A stretch of DNA of 64,000 nucleotides from Candidatus Wallbacteria bacterium (GCA_028687545.1 JAQTZZ010000003.1:62001-126000); one strand, 5' to 3'. Counted from the stretch's first letter, positions 50,426 to 60,640 are shown. Notes: a model not told the origin generated them from the sequence alone. Numbers and translations: made by a program.

Positions 50426-52282
50426 TTGCTTTATTGGCAGGGAAATGATTTTTCCGGCTTGTTTTGTTATTATTCTTCCATGTTTACTCCACTCCGCCTT
50501 TTTGTCTGCCTGAAACAGGTCCCTGACACTGCCGAGATTTCCATTGATCCTGTGACTGGAAGTCTGAAGCGCGAAGGCGTGGACTCGATCATCAGCCCTT
50601 TTGACATGCATGCATTGGAAGAAGCAGTGAGAATCAGGGAAGAGCATGGTGGAACTGTCACTGTAATTTCAATGGGTCCGCCGCAGGCTGCAGACGCCCT
50701 GGCTGAAGCGATCGCCAGAGGTGCCGACAATGCATACCTGATCACTGACAGAGCATTTGCCGGATCAGATACCTGGTGCACTTCCCTGATCCTTTCCAGG
50801 GCGATCGAGCACCTGGGCGGAGCAGACCTGATTTTCTGCGGCAAGCAGGCCATTGATGGCGATACCGCTCAGGTCGGGCCAGGCATTGCTGAGCATCTGG
50901 GAATTCCACAGATTGACTCAGTCAACAGAGTGGTAGCCCTGGGAAAAGATAAAATCACAGTTCAATCGTTATGCGGGAATGGCAGTGACACCATCCAGTC
51001 CGGACTGCCGCTTCTGATCACTGCTGTCAAAGAGCTCAACACGCCCAGACAGGCAAGTCTCGCGGACTGGAGCAGAGCACTGGTTTCAGAGATCAGGACT
51101 TTGGATGCTGCTACACTGGGATTCGAAACATCCCAGGTGGGATTGAGTGGTTCTCCGACCAGAGTCAGATCAATCAGGACTGTTGCCTATTCCAAGAAAA
51201 CTGTTTTTCTGACAGGAAACACCGAAGAAATCTGCAGGCAGATTCTGGATCTGCTGAAAATAAAGAAGACCATTTCAAAGATCGACTATAATGTTCAGCG
51301 TTGCGCAGTAAACGACGCGAGACTGATTCTGGTAATCGGGGAATTGGATGCTGAAATCACAGCTCTGACCAGGGAACTGCTCTCAATCGCCGCAGTGCTG
51401 GCTGCTCAACGCTGCGCCAGAGTAGGAGTGATTTTCTGCGGGCATCAGCTGAACCTTCCGTTGAATGAGATACAGGCTGACTCGGTTTACCTGCTTGACG
51501 ATCAGAAACTTTCAATTTTTGATGCCAGAGTACATTGTTCGGCCATTGCACAGCTATGCAAGTCCCTGCAGCCGGAAATCATCCTGGGTGGCGCGAGTTT
51601 TCAGGGCAGAGCACTGCTGCCCCGGATTTCCGTAAAGCTTCGTACAGGCCTGACTGCAGACTGCACTGAACTTGATCTCGACGAAAAAGGCCTGCTTCTT
51701 CAAATCAGACCTGCGCTGGGAGGGAATATTCTGGCCACCATTACCTGCGAGAGGCATAAACCGCAAATGGCTACTGTGAGAGCCGGTGTTTTCAAGCAGG
51801 TTAATCATTTTCCGGGTGGCTGCAAACCTGAAATTTTGACTCCTGCAGTTTTGATCGAGGAAGAGAGCGGATTCCGGATTATCAGACATGAAAGTTATTC
51901 ATGTCCAGAAAAAGACTCAGGTCTGATGATTTCCGGAGGGATCGGAATCGGGTCCAGAGAAGCCTTTTCAGGTTTAAAAAAACTCGCTGAAATAACCGGA
52001 GCTTCGCTTGGTGCTTCCAGAGCTGCAGTAGACGCAGGCTGGATCGAATACAGGCATCAGGTCGGGCAGACTGGAAAGACAGTTCAGCCTGAGCATTATC
52101 TTTCCTTCGGAATTTCCGGCGCTGTGCAGCATCTGGTGGGGATGCAGTCTGCAGGCATTGTGATTTCAATTAATAAGGATCCTGCAGCTCCGATCTTTTC
52201 CATTTCCGACTATGCGGTAGTTGCAGACTGTTTTCCAATCATGGAAATTATGCTGAAAATGGTTGCTGCGGAAAAACTATGA
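50426..52282 (+). CDS. Electron transfer flavoprotein, beta-alpha fusion
   Basis: A single 600-618 residue chain joining EtfB and EtfA, which are usually separate subunits. The beta half has FVCLKQVPDTAEISIDP, SPFDMHALEEAVRI and KQAIDGDTAQVGP. The alpha half ends with the FAD-binding part: GGIGIGSREAF, HQVGQTGKTVQP, SFGISGAVQHLVGM and SINKDPAAPIF. The protein takes electrons from a dehydrogenase. The start is uncertain: TTG at 50426 has AGGAGGG at good spacing, whereas ATG at 50480 begins MFTPLRLFVCLKQ as in other EtfB proteins but has no ribosome site. It overlaps the GlcD-type gene by 4 bases. Confidence 0.92.
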   Translation: MLYWQGNDFSGLFCYYSSMFTPLRLFVCLKQVPDTAEISIDPVTGSLKREGVDSIISPFDMHALEEAVRIREEHGGTVTVISMGPPQAADALAEAIARGADNAYLITDRAFAGSDTWCTSLILSRAIEHLGGADLIFCGKQAIDGDTAQVGPGIAEHLGIPQIDSVNRVVALGKDKITVQSLCGNGSDTIQSGLPLLITAVKELNTPRQASLADWSRALVSEIRTLDAATLGFETSQVGLSGSPTRVRSIRTVAYSKKTVFLTGNTEEICRQILDLLKIKKTISKIDYNVQRCAVNDARLILVIGELDAEITALTRELLSIAAVLAAQRCARVGVIFCGHQLNLPLNEIQADSVYLLDDQKLSIFDARVHCSAIAQLCKSLQPEIILGGASFQGRALLPRISVKLRTGLTADCTELDLDEKGLLLQIRPALGGNILATITCERHKPQMATVRAGVFKQVNHFPGGCKPEILTPAVLIEEESGFRIIRHESYSCPEKDSGLMISGGIGIGSREAFSGLKKLAEITGASLGASRAAVDAGWIEYRHQVGQTGKTVQPEHYLSFGISGAVQHLVGMQSAGIVISINKDPAAPIFSISDYAVVADCFPIMEIMLKMVAAEKL

Positions 52283-53841
52283 GAAATGTTCTGTCTGCAT
52301 TCTTCTATTCGGACCCCGCGAAATGTCCAATCATTGAAGGACAGGAAAAAATCAGCACTTCATATCTGAAATATTGCCTCGATGAATCCCGTCTGGACGG
52401 AACGATTCCGGACAGGATTTATTTCCCTGAAAATACGGAACAGACAGCACAAGCCCTTGCCGAGATATCCGCAAGAGGCGAATCGGTCACGATTTCGGGC
52501 GGCAGAACCGGGATCGTTGGCGGAGCTGTGAATCACGCTTTGAATATCCTTTCACTGGAAAGAAATACCCCGCTGGCTGTAAATCTGTCCAGCGACAGGA
52601 AGTTCACGGTAACAGCAGGTGCAGGAGCCAGACTAAGTGATCTTAATAATTTCCTGAAAAAGCGCTGCAGTTTTGCAGACGGAAATCTATTCTTTCCTGT
52701 TGATCCCACGGAGACGACGGCATCTTTGGGAGGAATGGCGGCAGCCAACGCGAGCGGCGCTCGAACTCTTTACTATGGCCCGTGCAGGGACTGGATCAAC
52801 GGTCTGACTGTTGTATTGCAGGACGGTGCTGTGCTCAAGCTCAAGCGAGGAGAGTGTTTTTGTGTTGACGGAGAATTCATTCTGGAATCAGCTGGTTTCA
52901 AAAAGCACAGGCTTGAAGGGATCAAGCCTCCTGCCACCAAACATGTCGCCGGATATCTTCTGAATCGTGAGATGGATCTGATCGATCTTTTCATCGGGGG
53001 AGAAGGAACGCTGGGAGTAATCACAGAGCTGGAGCTCAAGCTTGCCCCTGCCTGGAAAAAATGCCTGTATTTATGTATTTTTGCTCCTGAGCGCTGTCTG
53101 GAGGCTCCTCTGGTGCATGACCTGAAAGAAATGAATCTTATTTCCCTGGAGTTCATGGACTCCGGTTCTTTGAAGATCCTCAAGGAATTCAAGCAGGAAA
53201 TAGCAGCAGCCAGCTTTGTACCGGACTTCCCGTCAGATACAGCCAAGGTGTTTTATCTGGAGATCGGACTGGAACACGAAAGCGGGATTCCAGAACAAAT
53301 ATCCAGCCTGGAATCTATCCTTAAAGTGCACGGCATGGATCCCAGCCATACCTGGGCTGGATTTTCCAGACAGTACCAGGACGCCATGAAAAAGTTCCGT
53401 CATGCTTTGCCAGAGAGAATCAACAGTCTGATCTCCCGCCGCAAGCTTAAAAATCCGGACCTGACAAAAGTCGCTACAGACATGGCGGTTCCTGATGAAG
53501 CCTTATCCGAAATCATGAGCTGCTATTATCAGGAACTGGGAAAACTGGGACTCCAGTCCGCAGTATTCGGGCACATCGGGAACGGACACCTGCATGTCAA
53601 CATTCTACCTGACTGTAAGGCGGATCTGCAGAAAGCCAAGGCTCTTTACCTGGAGTTTGCTGCCAAGGCAGTCTCACTAGGCGGAAGCGTGGCTGCTGAG
53701 CACGGCATCGGCAGGCTTAAAAAAAACCTGCTGGAAGTGCAGTATTCAAAGGCGGAATTGCAGGAAATGCGCAGTCTGAAAGAATTCTTTGACCCTGAAT
53801 ACAGGCTGAATCCGGGGGTGCTGTTTGACAAGCCGGTTTAG
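52279..53841 (+). CDS. GlcD/D-lactate dehydrogenase-type FAD oxidoreductase
   Basis: A 520-residue flavoprotein that oxidises a 2-hydroxy acid such as D-lactate or glycolate. The FAD_binding_4 domain carries VTISGGRTGIVGGA and PVDPTETTASLGGMAAANASG. The C-terminal FAD-oxidase domain carries GHIGNGHLHVNI and AAEHGIGRLKK. It is coupled to the fused ETF gene by 4 bases, the same partnership as in electron-confurcating lactate dehydrogenases (LctBCD), where ETF passes electrons onward. No 4Fe-4S domain is seen in either protein. Confidence 0.9.
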   Translation: MRNVLSAFFYSDPAKCPIIEGQEKISTSYLKYCLDESRLDGTIPDRIYFPENTEQTAQALAEISARGESVTISGGRTGIVGGAVNHALNILSLERNTPLAVNLSSDRKFTVTAGAGARLSDLNNFLKKRCSFADGNLFFPVDPTETTASLGGMAAANASGARTLYYGPCRDWINGLTVVLQDGAVLKLKRGECFCVDGEFILESAGFKKHRLEGIKPPATKHVAGYLLNREMDLIDLFIGGEGTLGVITELELKLAPAWKKCLYLCIFAPERCLEAPLVHDLKEMNLISLEFMDSGSLKILKEFKQEIAAASFVPDFPSDTAKVFYLEIGLEHESGIPEQISSLESILKVHGMDPSHTWAGFSRQYQDAMKKFRHALPERINSLISRRKLKNPDLTKVATDMAVPDEALSEIMSCYYQELGKLGLQSAVFGHIGNGHLHVNILPDCKADLQKAKALYLEFAAKAVSLGGSVAAEHGIGRLKKNLLEVQYSKAELQEMRSLKEFFDPEYRLNPGVLFDKPV

Positions 53842-56800
53842 GGCGCTTTTACATACCAAGGAGTAGTGTCCTCCCCGGGATCAGTTGTAATCCTCAACTG
53901 GTTTGTTCCGTCAGACGCATTCATGGTGTAAATATCTGTGTTGCCGTTGCGGTCTGAGCTGAAAACGACCTTTTTTCCGTCAATGGAATAGCATGGAGAC
54001 TGCTCATTGTAAGGTGAGTTGGTCAGGCAATTGGCATTGGTGCCGTCTGTGTTCATCGTATAGATCTGATATTTCCCGGAGCCATTGCCATTGGTGCAGT
54101 AGAGGATCTTACTCTCGTCAGTAGAATACATCGGTGTGACATTGTCGACCTTATTCGTGTAAGTGAGCTGAGTCTGGTTGCCGCCGCTTGAAGTCATAGT
54201 AAAGATCTCATTGCTGCCGTCACGGTCTGAACTGAAAACTATCATGGTTCCGCTCGGGGAAAATCTTGGAGTAGTATCATTGCCAGCGATGTTTGTGAGC
54301 TTGGTGGAACCTGTGCCGTCGGCGTTCATGGTAAAGATCTCCGGATTTACAGGCATTGTGATCACTGCTGAGACATAGGCGATCTTGGACCCGTCAAACG
54401 AATAAGCTCCCATGCCGTCGGCAGCACCCGGATTGTTGGTCATGTTCTGCTGGTTTGTGCCGTCAATGTTCATTTTAAAGAGCTCGTAGTTGTATGTGCC
54501 GAGATCTCTGGAAAAGATAATGCTGGTTCCGGCCCGCGAGACACAAGGCATCAGGTCGTTCTGAGTATTGTTCGTGAGCCTGGTCACATTGGTGCCGTCA
54601 TCATTCATGATGTAGATCTCGAGATTGCTGGTGCCCCCGTCGCGGCTGGAACAAAAGACAATCCTTTCTTTGGCGACTGTGACGATTGTGACATTGAAAT
54701 CCGCTGTAACTGTGACACCGCTTTCAACATAAGTGTTTCTCAATACTGCAGTCCCGGCAGATGACGGGGCTTCGTAGTTTCCCGCAATGATGGCGCCGTT
54801 ACCGTTTACAAGCTTCCAGGTTCCTGTGGTCACGACTTTGGTCGAACCGTCAGAATAAACTGCAGTGACAGTGATATTGCTCAGCGCATATTTGGAATTA
54901 ATCTGAACCTCTGTCGAATTCGGAGTGAGCGTCAAACCCACCAGCTTGAAATTGTTGACTGCAAACACAATCGATTCTCCTGGAGTGCCGTCTGCCTTTC
55001 CATCATTAGGTAGAATTCTCACCCTTACGTTCGGTTCATTGGTCTTGATGTCCTGGAATGATCCCCAGGTGATTTTTTTACCTGTGCCTGGAGCGATCCC
55101 GGTTGTAGTGCCTGAGACGTTGTTGCTCTGTATGTAGTTTGTACCGCCATTCTTGGAGTAATAGAAAGTGATCTTGCAGGGGTCATTATCAGCATCCGTC
55201 AGGTTGTATGTAACTTCGATGCTGTCGGAATTCCCGCTTGTAGTAACAGTATTGACTGCTGGAGGAGTGTTTCCGTTGTTGACGGCAAACACGGCTGAAT
55301 AACCGGGAACTCCGTCCACTTTTCCATCATTAGGCAGGACCATGATTTTAACATTCGGCTCATTGGTGGTGACGTCTGCTGTGGAATTCCAGGTAAAAGC
55401 GTGATTCGGACCTGGAGTAAGGTTCGTTGTCGGCCCGAAGACGCTGCCGCTCTGAGTATAAGTAGTACCGCCATCCTTACTGTATTTGAACACAATGCTG
55501 CATTTGTCATTCTCGGCATCTGCCAGGTCAAATGTAACCTGGATGCTCCCTGAGTTTCCGACTACATTGACATTGCTGGATACAGGCGGGTTGTTGAGCG
55601 GACCGCCGTTCAGCACCTGGAACACTCCTGATTCTCCGGCAGTGCCGTCCTGAACTCCATCGTTGGGCAGTATCTTGACTTTGACATTGATCTCATTAGT
55701 GGCAATGTCCAGGTTGGATTTCCAGCCGATGGTTTTCCCGGTTCCTGGTACAATGCCGGTGGTTGCACCGTTCAAATTGTTGCTCAGGACATAGGTCGTG
55801 CCGCCATTCTTGGAAAAATAGAATTTAATGCTGCAGGCATTGTTTTCATTGTCTGCCAGATTGTAGGAAATCGTGATCTCTCCGCTGTTGCCCTGATTCG
55901 ATACGCTGGTGGCCACCGGAGGACTGTTGTTCAGCGTGGTGACAAGCAGCACCTGCGAAGGAACGCCTTCTGTTCCGACCCCATTTACAGCAGTGACGGT
56001 GATTTGATATTGAGTGTTTGGATTCAGGCCGGTAATTACGACTTCGTTAGAATTTCCTACAGTGGAATAGAGGACGCCGTTAACATAGACTTTGTAGCCT
56101 GTAGCACCGGTCACAGAATTCCAGTCGAGAGTAAACGAATTTCCGGTAATATTTGAGGAAGCGAGTCCAGTCGGTGGAGGCAGCAGGGTTCTGACTGTCA
56201 GGACAGCTTTGTCACCCTCGCTGCTGGCGGTCAGGCCGCAGACCTCCATCCTGTATGAAGTGTCCGGCTGCAGGCCTGAAATGCTCTTGGAAAGGGCGTT
56301 CAGATTCTGGACCACCAGAACTCCGTCCCGGTAGATATTGTATCCGGTCGCGCTGGCGACAGCGTTCCAGCTCAAAGTAAAGGATGAGTCGGTCAGCATG
56401 CTGGCTGCGAGACCAGCAGGAGGTGCCAGTCTGGTCAGGACTGTGATGGGAGAGGACTTGGCTGATTCTCCATACGTGTTCGACGCCGTGACCTGTACAT
56501 TATAGGAAGTATTGGCGGTAAGCCCGGTCAGGGACGCATTGGCAAAGACCAGATCCGACATGGTCAGGACATTGTCAAGGTAAACCGAGTATTTCGTAGC
56601 TCCAGTGGACTTGTTCCAGGCCAGTTTGAACCCGCTCGAGGTCACTTCAGTGGCAGCAAGTCCGGTAGGCGGTTCGGGCGGAAAATGCTGTTCAGGCAGA
56701 GTCTTTACATTGATCTCGGCTTTCTGGCTCTCACCATTGCTGTTCACAGCTGAAACAGCCATCACATAGGTTGTATCAGCAGTGAGTCCGTTGACTTCCT

Positions 56801-57320
56801 TGGAGGTTCCTGCGACATTGTCGGCCAGCAGAGAGTTGTTTTTATAGATCTTGTAGTACAGAGCTTTGTCCACCGGATTCCAGTTGAGCATGAAACTGGC
56901 AGTAGTGATATTGAGAGCGGCTAGACCGGTCGGGGCTCCGGGTGGATTGGCGCCTGGAGTCCTCACGATGAAAGGCGATGAAAGGGAGCTTTCTCCCCGC
57001 TGGTTTTCTGAACTCACCTGCATCACATAATTGACTTCCTTGGTCAGACCCGTGATATTAAGCAGATTGTCAAAAACGAAGGCTTTGTATAACTTCCCGT
57101 CTTTGTAAACCCTGTATTTATCCGCTCCCGGTGTTTTATACCAGATAAGCTTAAAACTGGTGGTGGTAAGGTCATCCGCTTTGAGTACAGTCGGTACTCC
57201 AGGCAGCTCGGTCAGGACGAGGCCCCCGATCTCTTTCCCCTGGCAGCCGGAAAAAACGGCAATAAAAACCGTCAAAACGGCCATTATCGATAGAAAAACA
57301 CTGAAATCAATTTTTTTCAT
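53838..57320 (-). CDS. Lipoprotein with fibronectin III modules and PD40 propeller
   Basis: A 1160-residue surface or periplasmic lipoprotein. The signal ends in a lipobox (VFSGC, Cys26). Five fibronectin-type III modules follow (about residues 38-465), each with a PTGLAA...FTLSWN...YKVYVNG pattern. Three roughly 105-residue repeats come next, each with a CSIKFYFSKNGG- and NVKVKILPNDG-type core. A Big_2-like domain (about 800-880) and a PD40/TolB-like propeller (about 885-1160) with IYTMNADGTN-type blades complete the chain. The structure suggests binding to polysaccharide or proteins at the envelope. Its stop overlaps the convergent GlcD gene by 4 bases. Confidence 0.85.
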   Translation of the reverse strand: MKKIDFSVFLSIMAVLTVFIAVFSGCQGKEIGGLVLTELPGVPTVLKADDLTTTSFKLIWYKTPGADKYRVYKDGKLYKAFVFDNLLNITGLTKEVNYVMQVSSENQRGESSLSSPFIVRTPGANPPGAPTGLAALNITTASFMLNWNPVDKALYYKIYKNNSLLADNVAGTSKEVNGLTADTTYVMAVSAVNSNGESQKAEINVKTLPEQHFPPEPPTGLAATEVTSSGFKLAWNKSTGATKYSVYLDNVLTMSDLVFANASLTGLTANTSYNVQVTASNTYGESAKSSPITVLTRLAPPAGLAASMLTDSSFTLSWNAVASATGYNIYRDGVLVVQNLNALSKSISGLQPDTSYRMEVCGLTASSEGDKAVLTVRTLLPPPTGLASSNITGNSFTLDWNSVTGATGYKVYVNGVLYSTVGNSNEVVITGLNPNTQYQITVTAVNGVGTEGVPSQVLLVTTLNNSPPVATSVSNQGNSGEITISYNLADNENNACSIKFYFSKNGGTTYVLSNNLNGATTGIVPGTGKTIGWKSNLDIATNEINVKVKILPNDGVQDGTAGESGVFQVLNGGPLNNPPVSSNVNVVGNSGSIQVTFDLADAENDKCSIVFKYSKDGGTTYTQSGSVFGPTTNLTPGPNHAFTWNSTADVTTNEPNVKIMVLPNDGKVDGVPGYSAVFAVNNGNTPPAVNTVTTSGNSDSIEVTYNLTDADNDPCKITFYYSKNGGTNYIQSNNVSGTTTGIAPGTGKKITWGSFQDIKTNEPNVRVRILPNDGKADGTPGESIVFAVNNFKLVGLTLTPNSTEVQINSKYALSNITVTAVYSDGSTKVVTTGTWKLVNGNGAIIAGNYEAPSSAGTAVLRNTYVESGVTVTADFNVTIVTVAKERIVFCSSRDGGTSNLEIYIMNDDGTNVTRLTNNTQNDLMPCVSRAGTSIIFSRDLGTYNYELFKMNIDGTNQQNMTNNPGAADGMGAYSFDGSKIAYVSAVITMPVNPEIFTMNADGTGSTKLTNIAGNDTTPRFSPSGTMIVFSSDRDGSNEIFTMTSSGGNQTQLTYTNKVDNVTPMYSTDESKILYCTNGNGSGKYQIYTMNTDGTNANCLTNSPYNEQSPCYSIDGKKVVFSSDRNGNTDIYTMNASDGTNQLRITTDPGEDTTPWYVKAP
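55150..55900. repeat. Internal protein-coding repeats of the lipoprotein gene
   Basis: Within the lipoprotein gene, a unit of about 310 bases recurs roughly three times (about 54950-55900), coding the NSPPV...SNQGNSG...FYFSKNGGTTY...ILPNDG domain. The copies differ at many bases, which points to old duplications rather than recent expansion. Confidence 0.6.
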
Positions 57321-57401
57321 AACAAAAAAGGGCGCTCTCGCAGACTTTGGAGGCTCTTTGAAATAGATTCGGCAGAAGAGATGATTTATTTACGACCTGT
57401 G

Positions 57402-59474
57402 TTAAACCTTCCTGCCCCGCCTCAGGATGTCAAGCACCCTGTCGTGAGGTATCGAAGGGCAGAAACGGCCTGAACGTCCGTCCATGCCGTTTGAGCAGAA
57501 AATTGCGTTCAAAACAGCTTCTTCGGTAGCTTCGATCACTGCTTCGTAAAAAGAATTGATCTGGGAAATGCTCAGGAATTTCATTGTCTGATAATGGCTC
57601 TTACCCCTGGCCTCCCGGTAAAAACGGTTACCCGTGGAAAAGGCGATGATGATTTCACCGCTGGTAGTGGCTGCGTGTGAACCTACCCGGCCCAGCCCTA
57701 AGGCAGCCCTCTTGCAGATCCGGTTGAGCTGTCCGGCGATCAGTGGAGCGTCGGTGGCGATTACCACGATGATCGACCCATAGCTGTAGTTTCGCCGGAT
57801 CTCCTGTTCGTATAGTTTGTCCAATTCCCTTCCGACTACCGCTCCATCGATGGTCAGGTTGCGCATGTTGCCGAAATTCGAAAGCACCAGTACACCGATA
57901 GTGTAGCCCCCTTCCTCGATGGGGAGCATCCGCGAACTGCTGCCGATGCCGCCTGCGAAATCGAATGTGGTCATACCGGTTCCCGCTCCGATCGAGCCCT
58001 GAATCACAGGGCCGCCTTTAGCCCGGTTGAGAGCTCTGATTGCGTCGTTGGGAGTAGTGCGCTTGACCCGCACATCGTGCAGGAATGAGTCATCAGTTTC
58101 TCCGACTACGGGTATGATCACATCTGAAATCGTGCCAAGCCCGGAATATTTAGAAGTCATATACGATACTATTCCTGTATGAACTTCACCTACAGACATG
58201 GTGTTGGTGAGCACAATCGGGGATTCGATCCATCCCCATTCCATCACCTGGTTGAGACCGATCATTTCACCGATTCCATTGAGCACGAAACCGCCTGCCA
58301 CAAACGGATGTTCATAGATGTTGCCTTCAGTAGGAAGAATTGCAGTCACACCAGTCCGGACAGAAGTGAGTTCAGCTGAACCCGGAATTTCCACATTGTC
58401 CTCGACATAGGTCAAATGCCCTACCTTCACACCCTTGACATCAGTGATGGCATTGAATTTACCGGTCGGAAAGATTCCGATTTCAAGTCCCAGTTCCCTG
58501 ACTGTAGATCTGGGAGGAAGCAGTTTGCGCGCCTTGAATGGCGGTTTGGGGCTGTATGTGAAATAAATCTTGTAGCGCTGTTTTGCGGACTGGATGATGG
58601 ATCTGATCACAAAGCGGAAGTCCATCCCTTTGCTTAGAAAATATTTATAATATTCACTTTCCGGAAAGAGTGAAGGCATGGGATTGAAATTTACGAAATA
58701 AAGTTCTCCCTCATCATTTCTGATGAAGATTATTTCGCCGAAATCGCTTGCAGCCAGGGATTTGAAGATATCCACGGCCAAAGTATTCAGACGGGGTTCC
58801 AGTTCCGTGAGGTCAGGCAGTTTCTTCTTACGCCCGCTGGACAGCTCCGAGAAATTGATGGCTGTAATTGCCTTTTCCATTCCTTCGATCACCAGCACCC
58901 GGATTTTCCTGCCTCTGATGAATGACTCCAGCACAAGACCTTCGGGATGCCTGCTGAGCATGCGTCTGATCTTTTCCCGGTATTTTTTGGGGTTATCCAC
59001 TAAAATGTCTCTCTTGATGTCTGGAGCGAGGTCCAGTTTATGAGGCTTGATCAAAACCGGAAAATCGATTTCCCCCCTGATCTTCTGCCCCGGGTCCTTG
59101 ACGTAGAGTGTATCAGGGACAAGGACTTTGTGGCTGCTGGAGATGCTCTGAAAAAGGAAGCTGGAAAAACTGATGTGAAAAGTATTGGAATTGCTGCCGA
59201 TGTAAGGAATACCCTGCTGTTCAAACAGGGAAGGATAAAAAGCCATCTGGGTCTTATTGCGATTCCCGTCGGCCAGGTTGAAAATCATGTCCGGCTCGGT
59301 GGAGAGAATTTTCTCGGCAATGAAGTCGGGTTTCCCGGAAACTTCGATTGGCACAGGTGTGTCACCCAGTTCCCTGATCACAGTGGAAATTTCATCAATG
59401 AATATTTCTTCATAGTCTTTTCTGAATTGAGGTGAATCTTCGCGAGGGAGATTATATGCAACAGCGATTCTCAT
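57402..59474 (-). CDS. Fusion of ATP-grasp domain and P1 (DmpA-type) aminopeptidase
   Basis: A 690-residue two-part protein. Residues 1 to about 315 resemble D-Ala-D-Ala-ligase-type ATP-grasp enzymes (FPVLIKPHKLD, VLESFIRGRKIRVLVIEG), but the metal-binding end reads YFVNFNPMP where an ExN motif is normal, so this half may be inactive in ligation. Residues from about 330 form a P1-family peptidase (DmpA/BapA): GVKVGHLT, GSIGAGTGM, GGIGSSSR and GSIIVVIATDAPL. In DmpA-type enzymes a Gly-Ser bond ahead of the VVATDAPL strand self-cleaves; here that is before S567, leaving a beta chain of 124 residues. AAGGAG 5 bases before the ATG at 59474 fixes the start. Confidence 0.88.
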   Translation of the reverse strand: MRIAVAYNLPREDSPQFRKDYEEIFIDEISTVIRELGDTPVPIEVSGKPDFIAEKILSTEPDMIFNLADGNRNKTQMAFYPSLFEQQGIPYIGSNSNTFHISFSSFLFQSISSSHKVLVPDTLYVKDPGQKIRGEIDFPVLIKPHKLDLAPDIKRDILVDNPKKYREKIRRMLSRHPEGLVLESFIRGRKIRVLVIEGMEKAITAINFSELSSGRKKKLPDLTELEPRLNTLAVDIFKSLAASDFGEIIFIRNDEGELYFVNFNPMPSLFPESEYYKYFLSKGMDFRFVIRSIIQSAKQRYKIYFTYSPKPPFKARKLLPPRSTVRELGLEIGIFPTGKFNAITDVKGVKVGHLTYVEDNVEIPGSAELTSVRTGVTAILPTEGNIYEHPFVAGGFVLNGIGEMIGLNQVMEWGWIESPIVLTNTMSVGEVHTGIVSYMTSKYSGLGTISDVIIPVVGETDDSFLHDVRVKRTTPNDAIRALNRAKGGPVIQGSIGAGTGMTTFDFAGGIGSSSRMLPIEEGGYTIGVLVLSNFGNMRNLTIDGAVVGRELDKLYEQEIRRNYSYGSIIVVIATDAPLIAGQLNRICKRAALGLGRVGSHAATTSGEIIIAFSTGNRFYREARGKSHYQTMKFLSISQINSFYEAVIEATEEAVLNAIFCSNGMDGRSGRFCPSIPHDRVLDILRRGRKV

Positions 59475-59662
59475 GAGAACTCCTTGGTGATGCAAATTGC
59501 TGCGTTGGTATAATATTCTTCTATTAATTCGAGTTTTGCAAGTGCCGGGAACCAGTTCTGAAAGTGGCAGTAGTATTTCTCAAAAAACCAAAAAAATTAT
59601 TGCTTTTTTTCACCCGATAAATTAGCCTCATTATCAAAACAGAGCAGTGGAGAAAAAGAATT

Positions 59663-60640
59663 GTGAAGATAGGCATGACCTATGATCTCAAGGATGATTA
59701 TGTTGCAGAAGGCTGGAGCGACGAAGATGCAGCCGAATTCGACAGTGTTGAGACTGTCGAGGCCATTGACGCCTCTCTCAAGAAACTTGGACATAAAACT
59801 GACAGGATAGGACATTTCAAATCACTGGTAAACAGACTGGCCCGCGGTGACAGATGGGATCTTGTTTTCAACATTGCAGAAGGCATTTACGGAGTGGGCA
59901 GGGAAGCCCAGGTCCCGGCGATTCTCGATGCCTACCAGATACCCTACACTTTTTCCGACACTGTGATCATGGCTCTGACCCTGCAGAAAGCCCTCACCAA
60001 GTGGGTGGTGCAGGATCTGGGAGTTCCTACTCCCGATTTTGTGGTGGTCAGAAAACTCCTGGACATAACTCAGGTAAACCTGGCTTACCCGCTTTTTGCG
60101 AAACCTGTGGCTGAAGGAACAGGGAAAGGGGTTACCTCTAAATCCAAAATCGCTGATAAAAAAGAACTGACCACTGCCTGCCGCGAACTGCTGGAGCGCT
60201 TCAAGCAGCCTGTACTGATCGAACGCTACCTGCCTGGTCGTGAATTCACTGTGGTGGTGGTTGGAACAGGCAGCAATTCCCAGGCCCTCGGAGTGATGGA
60301 GATCATCCTGAAACCCGTAGCCGAACAGAACGCATATTCCTACCTTAATAAGGAAAATTACAAGGAAGTTGTGGAATATGAATTTCCTGAGGATGAAGTG
60401 GCTGAAGCGGCCAAGAAACTCGCTGTGCAGGTGCATGTCGGGCTGAACTGCAGGGATTCTTCCAGATCCGATTTCCGGATGGACGAGCACGGAAATCTTC
60501 AGTTCATGGAAATCAACCCGATCGCCGGTCTGCATCCTGTAAATTCGGATATGCCGATCATCTGCAACCATTATGGCATAGATTTCGACACTTTGATCAA
60601 AATCATCCTGGATTCGGCGATGGAGCGAGTCGTCAAGTGA
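59663..60640 (+). CDS. D-Ala-D-Ala-ligase-like ATP-grasp enzyme
   Basis: A 325-residue ATP-grasp ligase related to DdlA/DdlB. It has the N-terminal domain with LVFNIAEGIYGVGREAQVPA (the Ddl-like EG region), LFAKPVAEGTGKGV for ATP binding, PVLIERYLPGREFTVVV and the metal-binding end FMEINPIAGLHP. Such enzymes join amino acids or peptides with ATP. It starts at a GTG and overlaps the next ATP-grasp gene by 4 bases. The fused ATP-grasp/peptidase gene lies divergently 188 bases away. A housekeeping Ddl role is possible, but the context points to a dedicated pathway. Confidence 0.88.
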   Translation: MKIGMTYDLKDDYVAEGWSDEDAAEFDSVETVEAIDASLKKLGHKTDRIGHFKSLVNRLARGDRWDLVFNIAEGIYGVGREAQVPAILDAYQIPYTFSDTVIMALTLQKALTKWVVQDLGVPTPDFVVVRKLLDITQVNLAYPLFAKPVAEGTGKGVTSKSKIADKKELTTACRELLERFKQPVLIERYLPGREFTVVVVGTGSNSQALGVMEIILKPVAEQNAYSYLNKENYKEVVEYEFPEDEVAEAAKKLAVQVHVGLNCRDSSRSDFRMDEHGNLQFMEINPIAGLHPVNSDMPIICNHYGIDFDTLIKIILDSAMERVVK

